Below, one piece after another: positions 32,488 to 44,014 of a stretch of 64,000 nt of DNA (position 1 is the stretch's first letter; each line of letters starts with the position of its first letter). The notes below the pieces were generated by a model that saw only the letters and a list, made by a program, of their open reading frames with translations, was not told the DNA's origin and searched no databases. Position numbers and translations under genes: made by a program. This DNA is from Lepidodermella squamata (lineage: Eukaryota; Gastrotricha): contig JBLDXI010000034.1 of the NCBI GenBank assembly GCA_047495785.1, positions 930,001 through 994,000 of the forward strand, in the 5' to 3' direction.

Positions 32488-33795
32488 ATGGGTAATTCAT
32501 ACGCATTTCTCAAAGCAGAGCAGCATACCTGGAACGAGCATACATTGCTGTACGATCATAAAGTTCGGTCTGCAAATCTGCCTCTTGTTGCATCGTTCAA
32601 AAATGCAACACCGCTACTCCTGGCTTACACTGAATCAAGTTGGGGAGGATTAGCTTATCAGCACTGGTTCATCACTGACAATACCAATTATCTTGAATTC
32701 GGCAGTGCAAACCTTGATATATACTCAGCTCGCGTAGCAATTAACACTAATCCGCGGTCATTCACTATCGAAAGACGAACGCTAATGAATGACGAAATCC
32801 GTCTAAGAATGAAGCAGATTGTAGGCATGAGGAACTATTCGTTATGCCTAAGAAACTGCGAGCACGTCGCAAAGTTTGTTTTCGACGCGCGATGGGAGAG
32901 CCAGCAGCTATACCCAAAAGGTGGTTTGATGAAGACATTTCGCAGTTATTTCTTACACAATGCCAAGAGCATGGTAAACTCGGTACCAATTGCAATACGT
33001 CCATTCCGCTTCAGCGATGCGAAGGTTCCGATGTATTCATTTTTTAAGATGGGTTTCCAAGCGACGGGCATCGACTTCTACCTGGACAGCGCTGAAGAAA
33101 CGTACAACATCGCAGTTTTTGGCCCAACTGGAGCTGGAAAGTCTCATCTTATCAATGTGTTGTTCAATCAGAAGAATCTATGTGTTTCAGAGGCAGGACA
33201 TGCTTCTGTTACTAGGGAGATATACTTTGTTCGCGGGCGTGGAGAAATTTTCGATGTTGACAGGCAACAATCGCAAATGCGTAACATCACGATTGCAGAT
33301 ACTGTTGGATTTTGCGACACCAACTGGGATGACGAGGCGATTCTTCGCCTTATCGAAGGTCGGATCAGTGCGAACATGCGTTACTTAAACGCTGTTATCA
33401 TTGTTTTCAAAGCAGACCGACTTGAGCCGAAACACGTTGAAAATATCAAGCACATTCTGAAATGGCTAAAGTATGGAAGGAATACTTTTACAAGATTCAT
33501 TTTCGTCAGCACCAAGGCTGATTTTCTAAGTGATGCCGAAATCGAAAGGCTGAGAGAACAAGCAACCGCGATGCTAGGGATTTCATATGTGGAACGGCTA
33601 TATAACATAAAGAATGGAAGAGTCGAGATACAGACCGTTATGTATACAGGATTTGGTCCTGAGGAACAACTTAGCATTGTTGGCCTTAATCGTGTGAATA
33701 AGAGCCTGAAGCAAATTACACAAGCCTTGTCACTCCCGTCAGACAACCAGGATCGGATTCAAATTCCTCAAGAACGTCAATGCAGCATATTATGA
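32488..33795 (+). CDS. LRAT-domain / AIG1-like GTPase fusion with C-terminal CaaX box (435 aa)
   Basis: Single exon. The ATG at 32488 (MGNSYAF) is chosen over one 45 bp upstream because the extra 15 residues look like leader. Residues about 15-145 resemble an LRAT / HRAS-like acyltransferase domain: QHWFITD with the His, YLEFG, and RNCEHVAKFV with the catalytic-type Cys. Residues about 205-400 are a P-loop GTPase of the AIG1/IAN type: FGPTGAGKSHLIN (G1), DTVGFCD (G3) and STKAD (G4). The last four residues, CSIL, form a CaaX prenylation box, with Leu favouring geranylgeranyl. LRAT-type enzymes move acyl groups between phospholipids and acceptors; AIG1 GTPases assemble on membranes. The fusion therefore suggests a membrane-bound, GTP-controlled lipid-modifying or scaffold protein (inference). 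The G5 motif is unclear. Confidence 0.85.
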   Translation: MGNSYAFLKAEQHTWNEHTLLYDHKVRSANLPLVASFKNATPLLLAYTESSWGGLAYQHWFITDNTNYLEFGSANLDIYSARVAINTNPRSFTIERRTLMNDEIRLRMKQIVGMRNYSLCLRNCEHVAKFVFDARWESQQLYPKGGLMKTFRSYFLHNAKSMVNSVPIAIRPFRFSDAKVPMYSFFKMGFQATGIDFYLDSAEETYNIAVFGPTGAGKSHLINVLFNQKNLCVSEAGHASVTREIYFVRGRGEIFDVDRQQSQMRNITIADTVGFCDTNWDDEAILRLIEGRISANMRYLNAVIIVFKADRLEPKHVENIKHILKWLKYGRNTFTRFIFVSTKADFLSDAEIERLREQATAMLGISYVERLYNIKNGRVEIQTVMYTGFGPEEQLSIVGLNRVNKSLKQITQALSLPSDNQDRIQIPQERQCSIL

Positions 33796-35258
33796 CACTT
33801 GTATAAGAAAATGTAGTTATCCAAAATCCAAAGGAGATATTATTTGGAAGTCGTGCGCATTATATTTCATATGCATTATGAACGTCTATTTAACTTTTAA
33901 CGCTAATTTACAAGCGCGTCATTGTCAAAGATTAAATATAACTTTGCATCCCGCAAGTGTCCGGCAGCTTTCCGCCCAAGTGCGGGATGACCTGCGGGAT
34001 GAAGTGCGGGATGTAGTCTTTACTTATCCGATTATCCGAACCGTCAAGCCGTCAAGCTTGAACATATGAATCAACGCACTCAAACCTCTGATAATAAAAT
34101 ACAATAATCATGCCGCCATAACTCAGCAGCTGAAATTAGACTGACTTTGAACGCAATTTCAGCGCGAACCAAGTATCGCCGGTCAATAAATCTTATAACG
34201 GCGGATAGCCCTCGAAATTCTGTACAAACCATTCGCGGCCGCTGACTATATTCGCCGCCGATCGTATCGAAATCGGCTTCAGAAATCGCGATATTGGCCT
34301 TGGCCGCACGCCAATTTGACTGACTTTGCACTTAATTTCAGCGCGAACCAAGTATCGCCGGTCAATAAATCCGGCCAATCAGTGTGCGAAGTAGGATTTT
34401 CGAGCTGGTGTGTTCCTATGTTAAGCGCCACAAAAATTGCGAACTCGACATGGAGGAAAATTAGCTGTAATTTTAACCCATGAAACGAGCGAAGCGAAAA
34501 ATGTTACCGATTTTTTCGGTAAGAAAGGGTTTCAAACCCTCCTAACAATGACTGTTACAGAATAAACTTTTATTAATTTCCCATTGTCACATTCTTATTT
34601 GGCTAAATAAGCGCCCTTTATTTACGAAACTAAAAAATGTCAAATTAGCAGCTTTTGCAGTCATAATCGAAATGCCGGTTAGACGCAACAATGGTCTTAG
34701 TCATGGATTGCGCCAGATCCATTAGCAATGCTGGATTTCTAAAACAGTGCTCCGCAAAATTTGTTACTGCCGGCCATTTTGGCGGCTGGCAAGCCACGGA
34801 ATTATCTACTATCTTACAAGCTCGAAATCAACAAAATTTCGGTTTCAATCAACTCAAGACGCTAAAAAGCAATGCTGGAACTGACAGGATTGAGAATAAA
34901 GTGCTGCATATCTCAACATTACCAGCAATTTCGGGCATACATACGAGCGGAGCGAGAAATTTTTCGAAAATTTACTCTGAAGAAGGGTCTGAAATATCAT
35001 AAAAACGGCAAGGCAATGAGATAAATGAGATAATGCGGAGCACTGCTCTAAAACAAATGGTTTCTATAACAATTACTATTAGGGTCGATAGTCGAACGTT
35101 GAATTAGCCACCGTTGCAAAATCCCCATTACAACCTTAAACCCGAATGCGAGCGCAGCGAGCTTTTGCTGTGAGCTTTTTGAAGATTGAGTGTCAGGAAT
35201 AGCCGGAAACAGCCATTGTGTCCTCACTGTGGAACCAAAAAAGGCTCTTATTATTTTT
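33796..35258. other. Intergenic with a 55-bp direct repeat
   Basis: The stretch 34138-34192 (CAGCGCGAACCAAGTATCGC core) is repeated at 34317-34371, 179 bp apart. A solo end of the GCGAAGTAGGAT repeat lies at about 34386. Three GCGGGATGA-like units occur near 33986-34012. No gene recognised. Confidence 0.45.
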
Positions 35259-38200
35259 TTAGAAAATCCAATAAATGACGGAAGATGAGAAAAACAATTT
35301 TTTCATGCGAATAGTGTATGACCACGGTCGCCGACCGCTCCGACCACCTCCACCACCATGACGCATTGAACAGCAAAAAAAGTGGACTTTGACACTGCAA
35401 ATCCAGACTAAGATGTTAGGTCGAGATTGCCCTGACCGCATAAAACCCCTTCTGTCGCAAACGAAACCTAGCGTGGATGTGGTTGCGTCGTAACTCATCG
35501 CTAGAAATTGCCAGTTGAGACCCGGCGCGCACTGGTTGTCGCCTGAAGCGAACGGCCTTACAGAGAATACGCGATTCGCATAAGCACTGAATCCTAACCC
35601 GGTCTTTTCAGGAGAATACTGCAATACTACCCTGCCGTCTGATGCGAGCGTGGCGAAAAACGAGATGGTGTAGCTGCCAGTCGCCAGTTTGAGCTTCTCG
35701 CCATTCACAATGTACAGTGCTCATAAGAAGTCATGTCAACTGAAGAAAAGAGGCACGCGCCGCCAAAATTTTCGAAAAAATTTTTTGCACGTGCCAGCGT
35801 GTTATTTACGCAAAATTATCACTAAATTTCATCAAGTCAATAGTAAAAGACCTAAAAAGAGTAGATTGACAATGAGAGTAAAAAACATTGGTGATGAATC
35901 TCGCCAAATATTATACCAATCCACCTAATCCACCTAATCCGCCTAATCCACCTAATTCGCCTTTACTGAGAGCTAAGAATTATGGTTTTCAGCTTTGAGG
36001 AGCTAGCTGTAGGTTTAAGGACGCCAAATCGCTGACTCAGGGAAAGATCAACAGTGAATAGACAAATAATATTTGGCTAAAGTTAATTGGTTTGAATCTA
36101 AAATGTGATGACACTGGCCCACACCAAAAAGCTTTCCAAATGAGCTTTGAAGATGGCGAAGATTGAGGGATATTACAAAATTGGAATTAAAATAGAACGA
36201 TGAATGGAGCGATAATTCAATTTGAGGAGAGATAATCGGTAATCGATCATAAAACAAAAATATTTAATTTTATCTAGCAAAAAAAAACTGCCTCTTAAAT
36301 AAAAAATTTCCGCTACAAAGCTTGTTCAAATGTATGAGATTGTGTAGTTTATGTGTTAGTATTTCATTTAAGCCGGGGCCGTGTTTAAAGAACATGTGCA
36401 AAATGTATGAATTCATGGACTTGGCACGTGCCAGTGTTCAGCTACTATGACATGACTTTTTCATGGCTCTGTACTGATCCCACGTTGCGTTGAAATAGAA
36501 CGCCGTTCTCGCCACGCCAAACGGGCCTACAGTTCCAGTAGGAGCAGTTCTTGCGTTCGTATTCGCCTGTGGGGCAACGATATCGCCCAAGCTATCAATC
36601 ATCGGCCATGTCGCTATGTTCGACGGCAACAGGGGACGCAGGCCGTTTGATGGCGACCACGCTACACCAGCGTGAATCTGCAAGCACTTCTTTCGAAGCA
36701 TCCACAGCTGTTGAATGGATAGGGACTGTCGGAATACGGAGAAACACGACATCCAACCGTCGAAATAATCAATATTTTGCCCTAATTTCAGCTGAGAGCT
36801 GGTAACAGGCGGTGATTGCAGGGTCTGTGAAGATGTGAAGCTGTCGCATACTCCGACAAATTTATTCGAAGAGCTGTCGTAGGTCGCAGCGATGAGTACC
36901 CATCTCTGAAACCCGCCAAGCGGCAAGCAAGAAAAAGACGTGTACGCAGCCGCTGAATCTGGCAGAGAAAATGACATTAATCACTAACCAATAATCTGCC
37001 ATGAAATCATACCCATGAAAATACGCATTTCACTGTTTTCGATGTTTCCGAGGTACTCTATTCGAAAAAGCGCTGCAGCACTTTCACTGTAAAACGTTAC
37101 AATGGGAAAAAATTTGTCCTGTAAGCTTGAGAATCCGACGTATAGAGATATCGTGAAAGACGATTGATATAGATCGAGATTGCTGTTGGCGAGTCTGACG
37201 AAACCGTCGGCAGAGTTGATAGCTATCGCGGAGTCCGAATAGTCGAAAGGACCTGTGGTGTAGCTCGGAGAAGATCCGGAAAATGTTCCGCCCACGCCAT
37301 TTTCACTGATATCATTCAAACCGAATGATCGCGTGAGTGGCAGGTATACTACCTCAATTGGTAGTCCAAACGGCGTTTCTGAAGAAAGAAACTAAAAATG
37401 ACACCAAAGCTTCTCCACTAAAAACTCACGCTGTTGGCACAAGGAAATCGTAGCAAAGTTTAGACCTGTGCTGGATACCTATGGGGTAGTAAATTATCAC
37501 AATAACGTAATTCTAATTGTTATTAGAACTTACCCAGTCTGGGGGACAGCCGTCCAGCACAGAAACACATTTCGCTATCATCAGCAGTGCGTTCGTGCAC
37601 AATTGAAACTGTGTGAAAAAGTTACAGGATTAGAAGGGATTGAAACATTTTTTCAAAAGCTGGGACAAGGGCGTGAGACAGGCTCAGGCTTAACTAAAGC
37701 CGTTCTCCTCTCTTTTCATATGTAATCAAGGGTATAAATGATCATACGCTAGAAACACAAGCGACGTAATCGGCAGAAAAATTCTTGTTGTTGTATACAC
37801 CAGTCTAAAAAGGTTCATTTAGCAATAAAATAAATTTTCAAAAACTGTGTTACTCCAACCAATGTCGTTCCTTGCGGACATATTGGTGATTCACTGCATA
37901 TTCGAGGCTGTCCAGAAGCTCCGCATTGATAGACGCTCTAGAAAGTGATTCGAAGCAAAAATAGGACTCAATAATCTTCTTCGAAAAGCGACTAAACTAA
38001 TGTAAAAATGCAAGTTTTCCGGTGGGTCGAAATTCTGATATATTTGCGATTTGCAATTCAAACTCAGAAGTCAGAAACGTCACCGCCCACCGCAATCATA
38101 GATGGTGAACGTTAACTTGTCGAACGTTATTTCAAACAATATATTCTCTATGGCTTGGAACTGCTACAAATTTTGGCAGCATTTTGCTCGGAATTAGCTT

Positions 38201-40734
38201 CGATAAGGGGCTATTCGGTGAAAAGTTTGTTCAATTAGTAATTAGTAGATTGAGGATTACTCAATAACTATGAAGTCGATAACATTTTGCATGGAGCTAC
38301 CTCGATAAATGACACTTATTCAATTAGAAGTATGCATTCAAAGAGTGAATTCGAAGTTCAGCACGGTTATTTCTGTTCGGCCCGCGGGCTGAGAAATTCT
38401 GTTTATACCAAACTTGGCCAAAAAACACACATTCCCTGATAACTATGGCAAAAAACCACTAGGCTACACGTCCTTGCTGATTTACTAATATTAAGATGTC
38501 TTTACTTTTATGTGTCAATAATACCTAGCCCCACGCCTGTCCGAAAAGCCCCATCATGGGGCTCAGTGGCGTAACCAGCTGGTTGTTTTGGTTGTTCAAA
38601 CAACTACCAAAATGAAAACTCAAAAACCCCTCTTCGGCCTATTTTCTCTAGAAAATGCCAAAAATTGTCAAAAATTGCCAAAAATTGCTAAAAAATGTTT
38701 GCAAAATTTCACACAATTTTCTTGCTACGCTCGAAATCCCGATAGTGACCATATTTCGTATTGAAAACCGGCACTCATCGACCTTGGATTGTCCCGGGGA
38801 ATATCAATTTTCCACCCTGAGATCAGGGGCGTAACTAGCCGGGGCCCGGGGTGTAATACCCACGGAAGGTGTACAATTTGATGTCAAATATATTTTTTTC
38901 GTTGAATTCTGAAGCATTTTCATGCTAATTCTGACGCGAAAATGAAATGAAAACCGTTAGTCAAAGCTCGCATATTCAGTAATTTAGTTTTTTTTATTTA
39001 GTGGGCTGGTTGATTACTGGAAAATTCCATAGTTTTAGGAGGTTTTGGAGTATTTCTGAGAGACAAATCTTTAAAATCTTCTCGCTTAGCTCCAGTCTTG
39101 GTTCAAATTTCAATTCATTTTAAGAAAGCACACAATTTTTTTCCGTCACTGATAGATGTCGGATCCTTGAGCGGACCCTGAAAATATGACTCAGGCCACC
39201 CTAACCGTGAAAGACTGGTTACGCCCCTGATGGGGCTATTCGGAATCCGGGTACCATTCGAGTCAGGACCCTTGGAAAAAAGCCAATAAAAACGGGGTCA
39301 TTTTTTTACGCTAACCGAATAACCCCAAATGACGGAACCACGTGCCCATCTAGATTTTTTAATCCCCGCACTTCTTCGTCGATAAATCTTCGAACTTTTT
39401 CGTAATAAAATATTGCTGGTTACAAGAACTAGACTTACCTGAGAGTCACAAGAAGATTTGGTCGGATAAATTGTATAGGATTGGCCATAACCATGCGGGC
39501 CATTGTCTGTTGGGTCCTGGGGTATATTTAAAAACTTGATTAAACTGAAAGGGAAACGTGCAGTCTCTATTACAATTATTGCATCCGAACCATCGCATGG
39601 CAGCTGAGCTGGCTTACATCCCAAGAAATTCAGCTTCTGCGAATCGAAACAGTGTTGATGTGGGAAAAATGACTGCGGCGCTGAAATAATGCACTTCAAT
39701 TTAGGCAAGAATTCTTTACCATCAGTAATTTCAACAATTACCAGATACGCATTCGCCAAGATTCGAAAATGTCACGCCCGGCGACAACATGTTAGTACTG
39801 CCAGCTGGGCAACTTTCATTGCCACCTGCGGGTATACATTTCACCAAAGCATAGGACACCAAGTTCAAACAGAATTTATGCGGTTTCTGGGCAGGAAATA
39901 ATGGAAATACTCGCCAATACAGCTTTAACTATGTACCGTGTATTCATCGAGATAGGAACGGCATTCAGCATGATTCGAACCAAAATCTTGATTGCCCCTG
40001 AATGTTGCCACCTGAATAGAGGCGATAAAATGGCTGAATTCAAAATACCACTAGACTCAAACCAGACTCATAGGCGACCTGCATATTTCACGGCAAACAA
40101 ATCCGGACGCAGTTTTGCACATGGCCGCTGGCTTTAGAAGTTGATTCATGATTATTTTGCTTCGAAGAAAGACCGTCACTAACCCCAGTCGAACAATGCT
40201 TCTTGTCGATGTAAATACCACCGCTGAAGTCCTAAATGGAAAAACGAAGATTAAGGTTTGCTTCTGCGGTTTTTCAAGGGGAAGTAAACCTGTGACTGTG
40301 TTGTAGCATTGCATCCCGGAGTAGCTAATTACCACTGTCGGCCTGCGGCCTTTGACAGTTGACGGGGAACTCCGAGACTTTGTGAAGCACTCGGGCGCGT
40401 CTGACTTTAAACATGCATAACCTAAGTATAAGAATGATGGCTGACTTGGCATTAGGGTCCATATATCACGCATCTTATCAAGTTTCATAATAGCCCGGGC
40501 TATTATTTGAGATGGGCTTGCAAGTCAACGTATCGTTGCTCAGGAGCTTCAATTCAAGATGAGCTACAAATCACGAATGCGCAAGTATATGAACATTTAC
40601 GTGTTAGTCACATTTGCTTACTCAGTTAAAATAGAGCGCATACGTAGCGTAGGGATTTTTACCAAACGCGGTTCAGGGACAAGGGAACGTACCTCTAGTA
40701 CGCAGGCCAAGCCGAAAATCAGTACGAATTGCAT
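35259..40734 (-). CDS. Four-cysteine-module plus LamG protein, probably damaged at its 3' end
   Basis: A signal-peptide exon (40734..40693, MQFVLIFGLACVLE) is followed by short exons that join in frame: 40231..40184, 40131..40063, 40011..39937, 39886..39742, 39680..39574, 39516..39439, 37937..37860, 37804..37748, 37608..37534, 37478..37430, 37378..37013, then 36958 to about 36459 and about 35727..35259. The exons between 40693 and 40231 are not resolved. Modules have the pattern C-x(7-10)-C-x(3-8)-C then a later fourth Cys, for example CKTASGFVCREIC. After five or six modules a LamG domain follows (IALNSADG region to CFSVFRQSLSIQQLW) and a second one begins (NIATWPMIDSLGD). The second is split by a 0.73-kb inverted-repeat insertion and lacks its normal end, so the locus may be a pseudogene. 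Presumably secreted or cell-surface. It could also be two adjacent genes. Confidence 0.55.
35728..36458. mobile_element. 0.73-kb inverted-repeat insertion inside the second LamG domain
   Basis: Ends AAGTCATGTCA and TGACATGACTT are exact reverse complements, with further similarity inside (GGCACGCGCC / GGCACGTGCC). It contains a (CCACCTAAT)n-like tandem at about 35931-35962 and no coding frame. Coding sequence of the host LamG domain resumes on the other side. Confidence 0.65.
38564..39229. mobile_element. hAT-type non-autonomous transposon with perfect 8-bp target duplication
   Basis: The left end CAGTGGCGTAACCAG and the right end CTGGTTACGCCCCTG are inverted repeats with one mismatch. They are flanked on both sides by ATGGGGCT (38556-38563 and 39230-39237), an exact 8-bp direct repeat as made by hAT transposases. 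An internal second copy of a left end (CAGGGGCGTAACTAG at about 38824) points to a nested or composite structure. No transposase. It lies in a 1.5-kb intron of the minus-strand gene. Confidence 0.85.
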
Positions 40735-40980
40735 GTGCCCGGGAGACTTTTCATAGGAGGGTTGAAAACAGGTGATAGACGACTGATGACGCCATGTCAC
40801 AAGAGTTAGCATGTTACCGGCTACCATCTTCCGTCGTTAATAATTCGTATCCCTCATTCTTGAAATATATTAAATATACTGCCGACTTGGATAAATTCAC
40901 AATTTCTGTGGTGAGGCGCCATAACCTAACATATTGCTAATCCCAAATTGCTAAATGTTGTAAAACAAAATGCAAAATAA

Positions 40981-41006
40981 ACAGTAACAGTAACAGTAAC
41001 AGTAAT
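40981..41006. repeat. (CAGTAA)n microsatellite
   Basis: Four consecutive CAGTAA units. Confidence 0.85.
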
Positions 41007-41565
41007 GTTGTGCGCCGAAGTCGTGCGCACAACTGCAGGCAGCATGCAGCGGCAACACTGCACATTTTCTACTGGCACAACTTAATCCTGCTGAAACTGG
41101 AGTTTATTTTTTATCACTCCCTACTGATGCCTTTTGACGAGCTGTGGACCGACTGAACGACTCGCGACAACGAGAGTTCCCTGTCACTCTCATTGTTTTT
41201 GATACTTACTAATCCTCCTTGTACAAACATTCACACCTGCGGCAATCTTGAACACGCCTTTCAATCTTCAGTAATGAGAATAAGCAATAAGATGGTTGTG
41301 CGACAGTTGGACAGTCTGTTTTTTTTACGTAAACCACTATCCTCCTTCACGACACACCAAACACCAAACAACGGAATTCAGCCTGCATGGGGTAACTGTG
41401 ACTACACCGCTATTTTTTATAGGTACCCCACTATCCTCCTTGACGACCGACAGACCGACAGGCCGAACACGGCCTACGACAACGGGAGTTCCCCGTCACA
41501 GACATCCGGCAAATGAGCGATCCGATCGCGAAAAGCAACGAACATGAGGCGAAAAGTCTCGAGAT

Positions 41566-42376
41566 TTAACAGCTGTTTTCATAATTCAAATGGTAAAGAA
41601 TTCCTAATTGAACTTTTAAATTAATACTACTTTTAATTTGAGCAAGGCAATCGCTCAAACTTCTTATTCTTGGATTCATTGTCCCCTGGAATAGCAAGAA
41701 AACATTGAGATTAAAATTTCGAGTTAGAGGTAGAATTCTTACCCATCCAACTGGACATTCGCTAACTTCTGGAATGCATGCCACAGTAGAGCCATTTGAG
41801 CACTGTTTGGCCGGATCATCCTGTTGCGGATAAAGCAAAATTCCGGCTGATTGAATGCTCAATTAGTTACCATATAGCGCTGAATTTCACCGAGGCACTC
41901 ATCATAGCGAGTCCTAAAGGTCAAGCCTATAAAGTTCTTATGCTATCAATAAAAAATAGTAAGAATTCCCGCGTTTGTAAAACTAGCAACGAATTTACCA
42001 AAACTTCGTCCTTCGAACATGACAGAAACCGAGGAAGACATCTCAGCGTGTAAAGTTTCATGTTGTAGCAGCTTTGAGCCGACTGTTTGTAAATTTATTG
42101 AAATTTATTGTCAAATTCTGGAACAAGCAGCTCGATTCGAACTCACCGATGTCTTGCAGCCTAGATAATCACTTGTTGGTCCCATCTGTTAGCGGAAAAG
42201 TTTGTTTTACAATTTCTATTGATTTTAGAAGTCTACTTTACCTGGACTTCTTCAAAGAAGTCGCATTCGGGCTTGCAGGCGATAAATTCGTCGTTCCATC
42301 GCGAGATGCATTTTTCGTAGCAGTCGCAGAAGGCGAAAGTGATCACAAACATCAGAAGAGTTCCTGAAAGCTTCAT
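41566..42376 (-). CDS. Secreted protein of three four-cysteine modules (174 aa), six exons
   Basis: Exons 42376..42242, 42185..42147, 42082..41999, 41939..41871, 41820..41743 and 41685..41566; all five introns are 50-64 nt and all are phase 0. A signal peptide (MKLSGTLLMFVITFAF) is followed by three modules, each split over a pair of exons. The odd exon holds three cysteines (CISRWNDEFIACKPEC; CYNMKLYTLRCLPRFLSC; CSNGSTVACIPEVSEC), the even exon holds the fourth (YLGCKTS; YDECLGE; LSDCLAQ). After the third module a short tail ends ENSC. The same module and exon plan occur in the neighbour at 35259-40734 and in the gene at 61858. Likely extracellular; no known family recognised. ATG follows TTTTAGCT, an acceptor-like sequence. 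Confidence 0.8.
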
Positions 42377-44014
42377 AGCTAAAATTAAAAATTCAAGACG
42401 CCAATCGGTTGGGCAAATGATAAAAACTTGAAAAGTGACAATTTACCGAAAATTGGGCATCGCGTGATTTTACGTAACACCTTTGATGCCAAAGAGCCAC
42501 GTGTGCCTTCGAAGCCCCTAATTGCAAAAAAGTGGCCTGGAAATGTTCGCAATATTGTCATAGGGCAACATTCTAGGGCACTTTTTCCAATTATGAGTCC
42601 ACGCGAGACGGTTTGGCATTGCTCTAACAAAATAATGACAATTATACAAGCCTTTCAGTTCATTTTGTTCTTCTCTTTGTTCATTTTGATTGAATAGTGT
42701 TCCAATTTTAATTGAACTACCTGGACAATTTTCATCCTCTCATTTTCAATAGTTTCAAATGCCTAATAAGAAATATCAGCAGCTGTATCACGTTCACCCG
42801 CAGTTCATCCTTTGTTTACATTTTTTCGTCGGTTCCGCAACAAAACACTCGAAACGTAAAATATACAGTGCGCTTTTCATAAATTTATCCTTTCGCTATA
42901 TAGCGATATGATTATCATGAGGATAACTGATTTTTCCCTCCAGTTATACCGACGCTGCGATGTTGCCAATGCTTTTTTGTCTATCATTGGGAGGGTGAGG
43001 CGCGTTTTTCTCCCATTGTTTATTCGCATTATTTCGTTTCGCCCATAATTTATCCGCACGGTCCAGCGGCTTTTTTGCGCGTTATAATGCAATAATGTAT
43101 AATGCGAGCGCGCGTGCGTGTTTTAGGAAATCGGCGCGTTTATAAAAAGAAACGTTGCGCTCGCCTACTTGTGCTGATGCCAACATGCGCACATGATGCA
43201 AATCCTTTGTACAATCAATAATTTAATCCATTTTGTTATATCGGTTAGGCGGAGAATAAAGACTAATAACAATAGTCACCCGCAGACTGATATTACTATG
43301 GAATGTTTGCAAATTCTAGAATTTCTTACTTTTTGAAATAAAGAGAAATTAGAGAGAAACTAGACTGAAATTCCATCGAAATATTCCGATTTTGCAGACT
43401 CAGAAGATTTCCAGGGAAAAATGGATCAAAACCTAATTTATCGATATTTTTGAGTTATCCTAATTATGAATTTGAAGATTGGCCAATTTTGGGTTCTATT
43501 TTTTCCTAAATTCGAATTACTTTAAAATGTTACTTCGTTTACCTCTCTCACTCCCAAATTTCCCTTAAAACCGTTTTTTATATTTCGATATTTCCAGAAT
43601 ATTGGGACCTAAACAATTTTCCAAGAATGCCCAGCGAAATTGTTCCTAACGAAGTGCATAACCTTTGTGCGAAGTAGGATCTGGGAGCTGAGGTGTTTTC
43701 TACTTGCTTCCTAGAACTCAGCCGAAGAAATCAAAGGCCCCCCCCTACGGTTTTTCAGCCTACCTCTGGTTGTCCCTTTCTTCTGGTACTCCCGGACACC
43801 CCAGCACCCCTGGACTTCGCACCCTGCTGCAGAACTAAACTCATTACTATTCGTTAGGTTGAGGCTAATATAGGATTCTTAAATTTTTAGAAACGGATCC
43901 ACTAAATTGAATTTCAATCTATAATTTCAAATTTACTTACAAATCAAGTTTCTGCCAGCCTTTTTTCAAAATTAATTTGTTATCTAGGTATTTTCGACCG
44001 TTTTTTCCTAATAA
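42377..44014. other. Intergenic
   Basis: No gene recognised. It holds one dispersed repeat (43667-43826, listed separately) and a GCG-rich patch near 43100-43200. Confidence 0.4.
43667..43826. mobile_element. Miniature inverted-repeat element, GCGAAGTAGGAT family, copy 3
   Basis: Starts GTGCGAAGTAGGATCTGGG, ends GGACTTCGCACCCTG, so the outer bases form imperfect inverted repeats. It matches copies at 23337 and 24574 (the latter in reverse). Confidence 0.6.
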
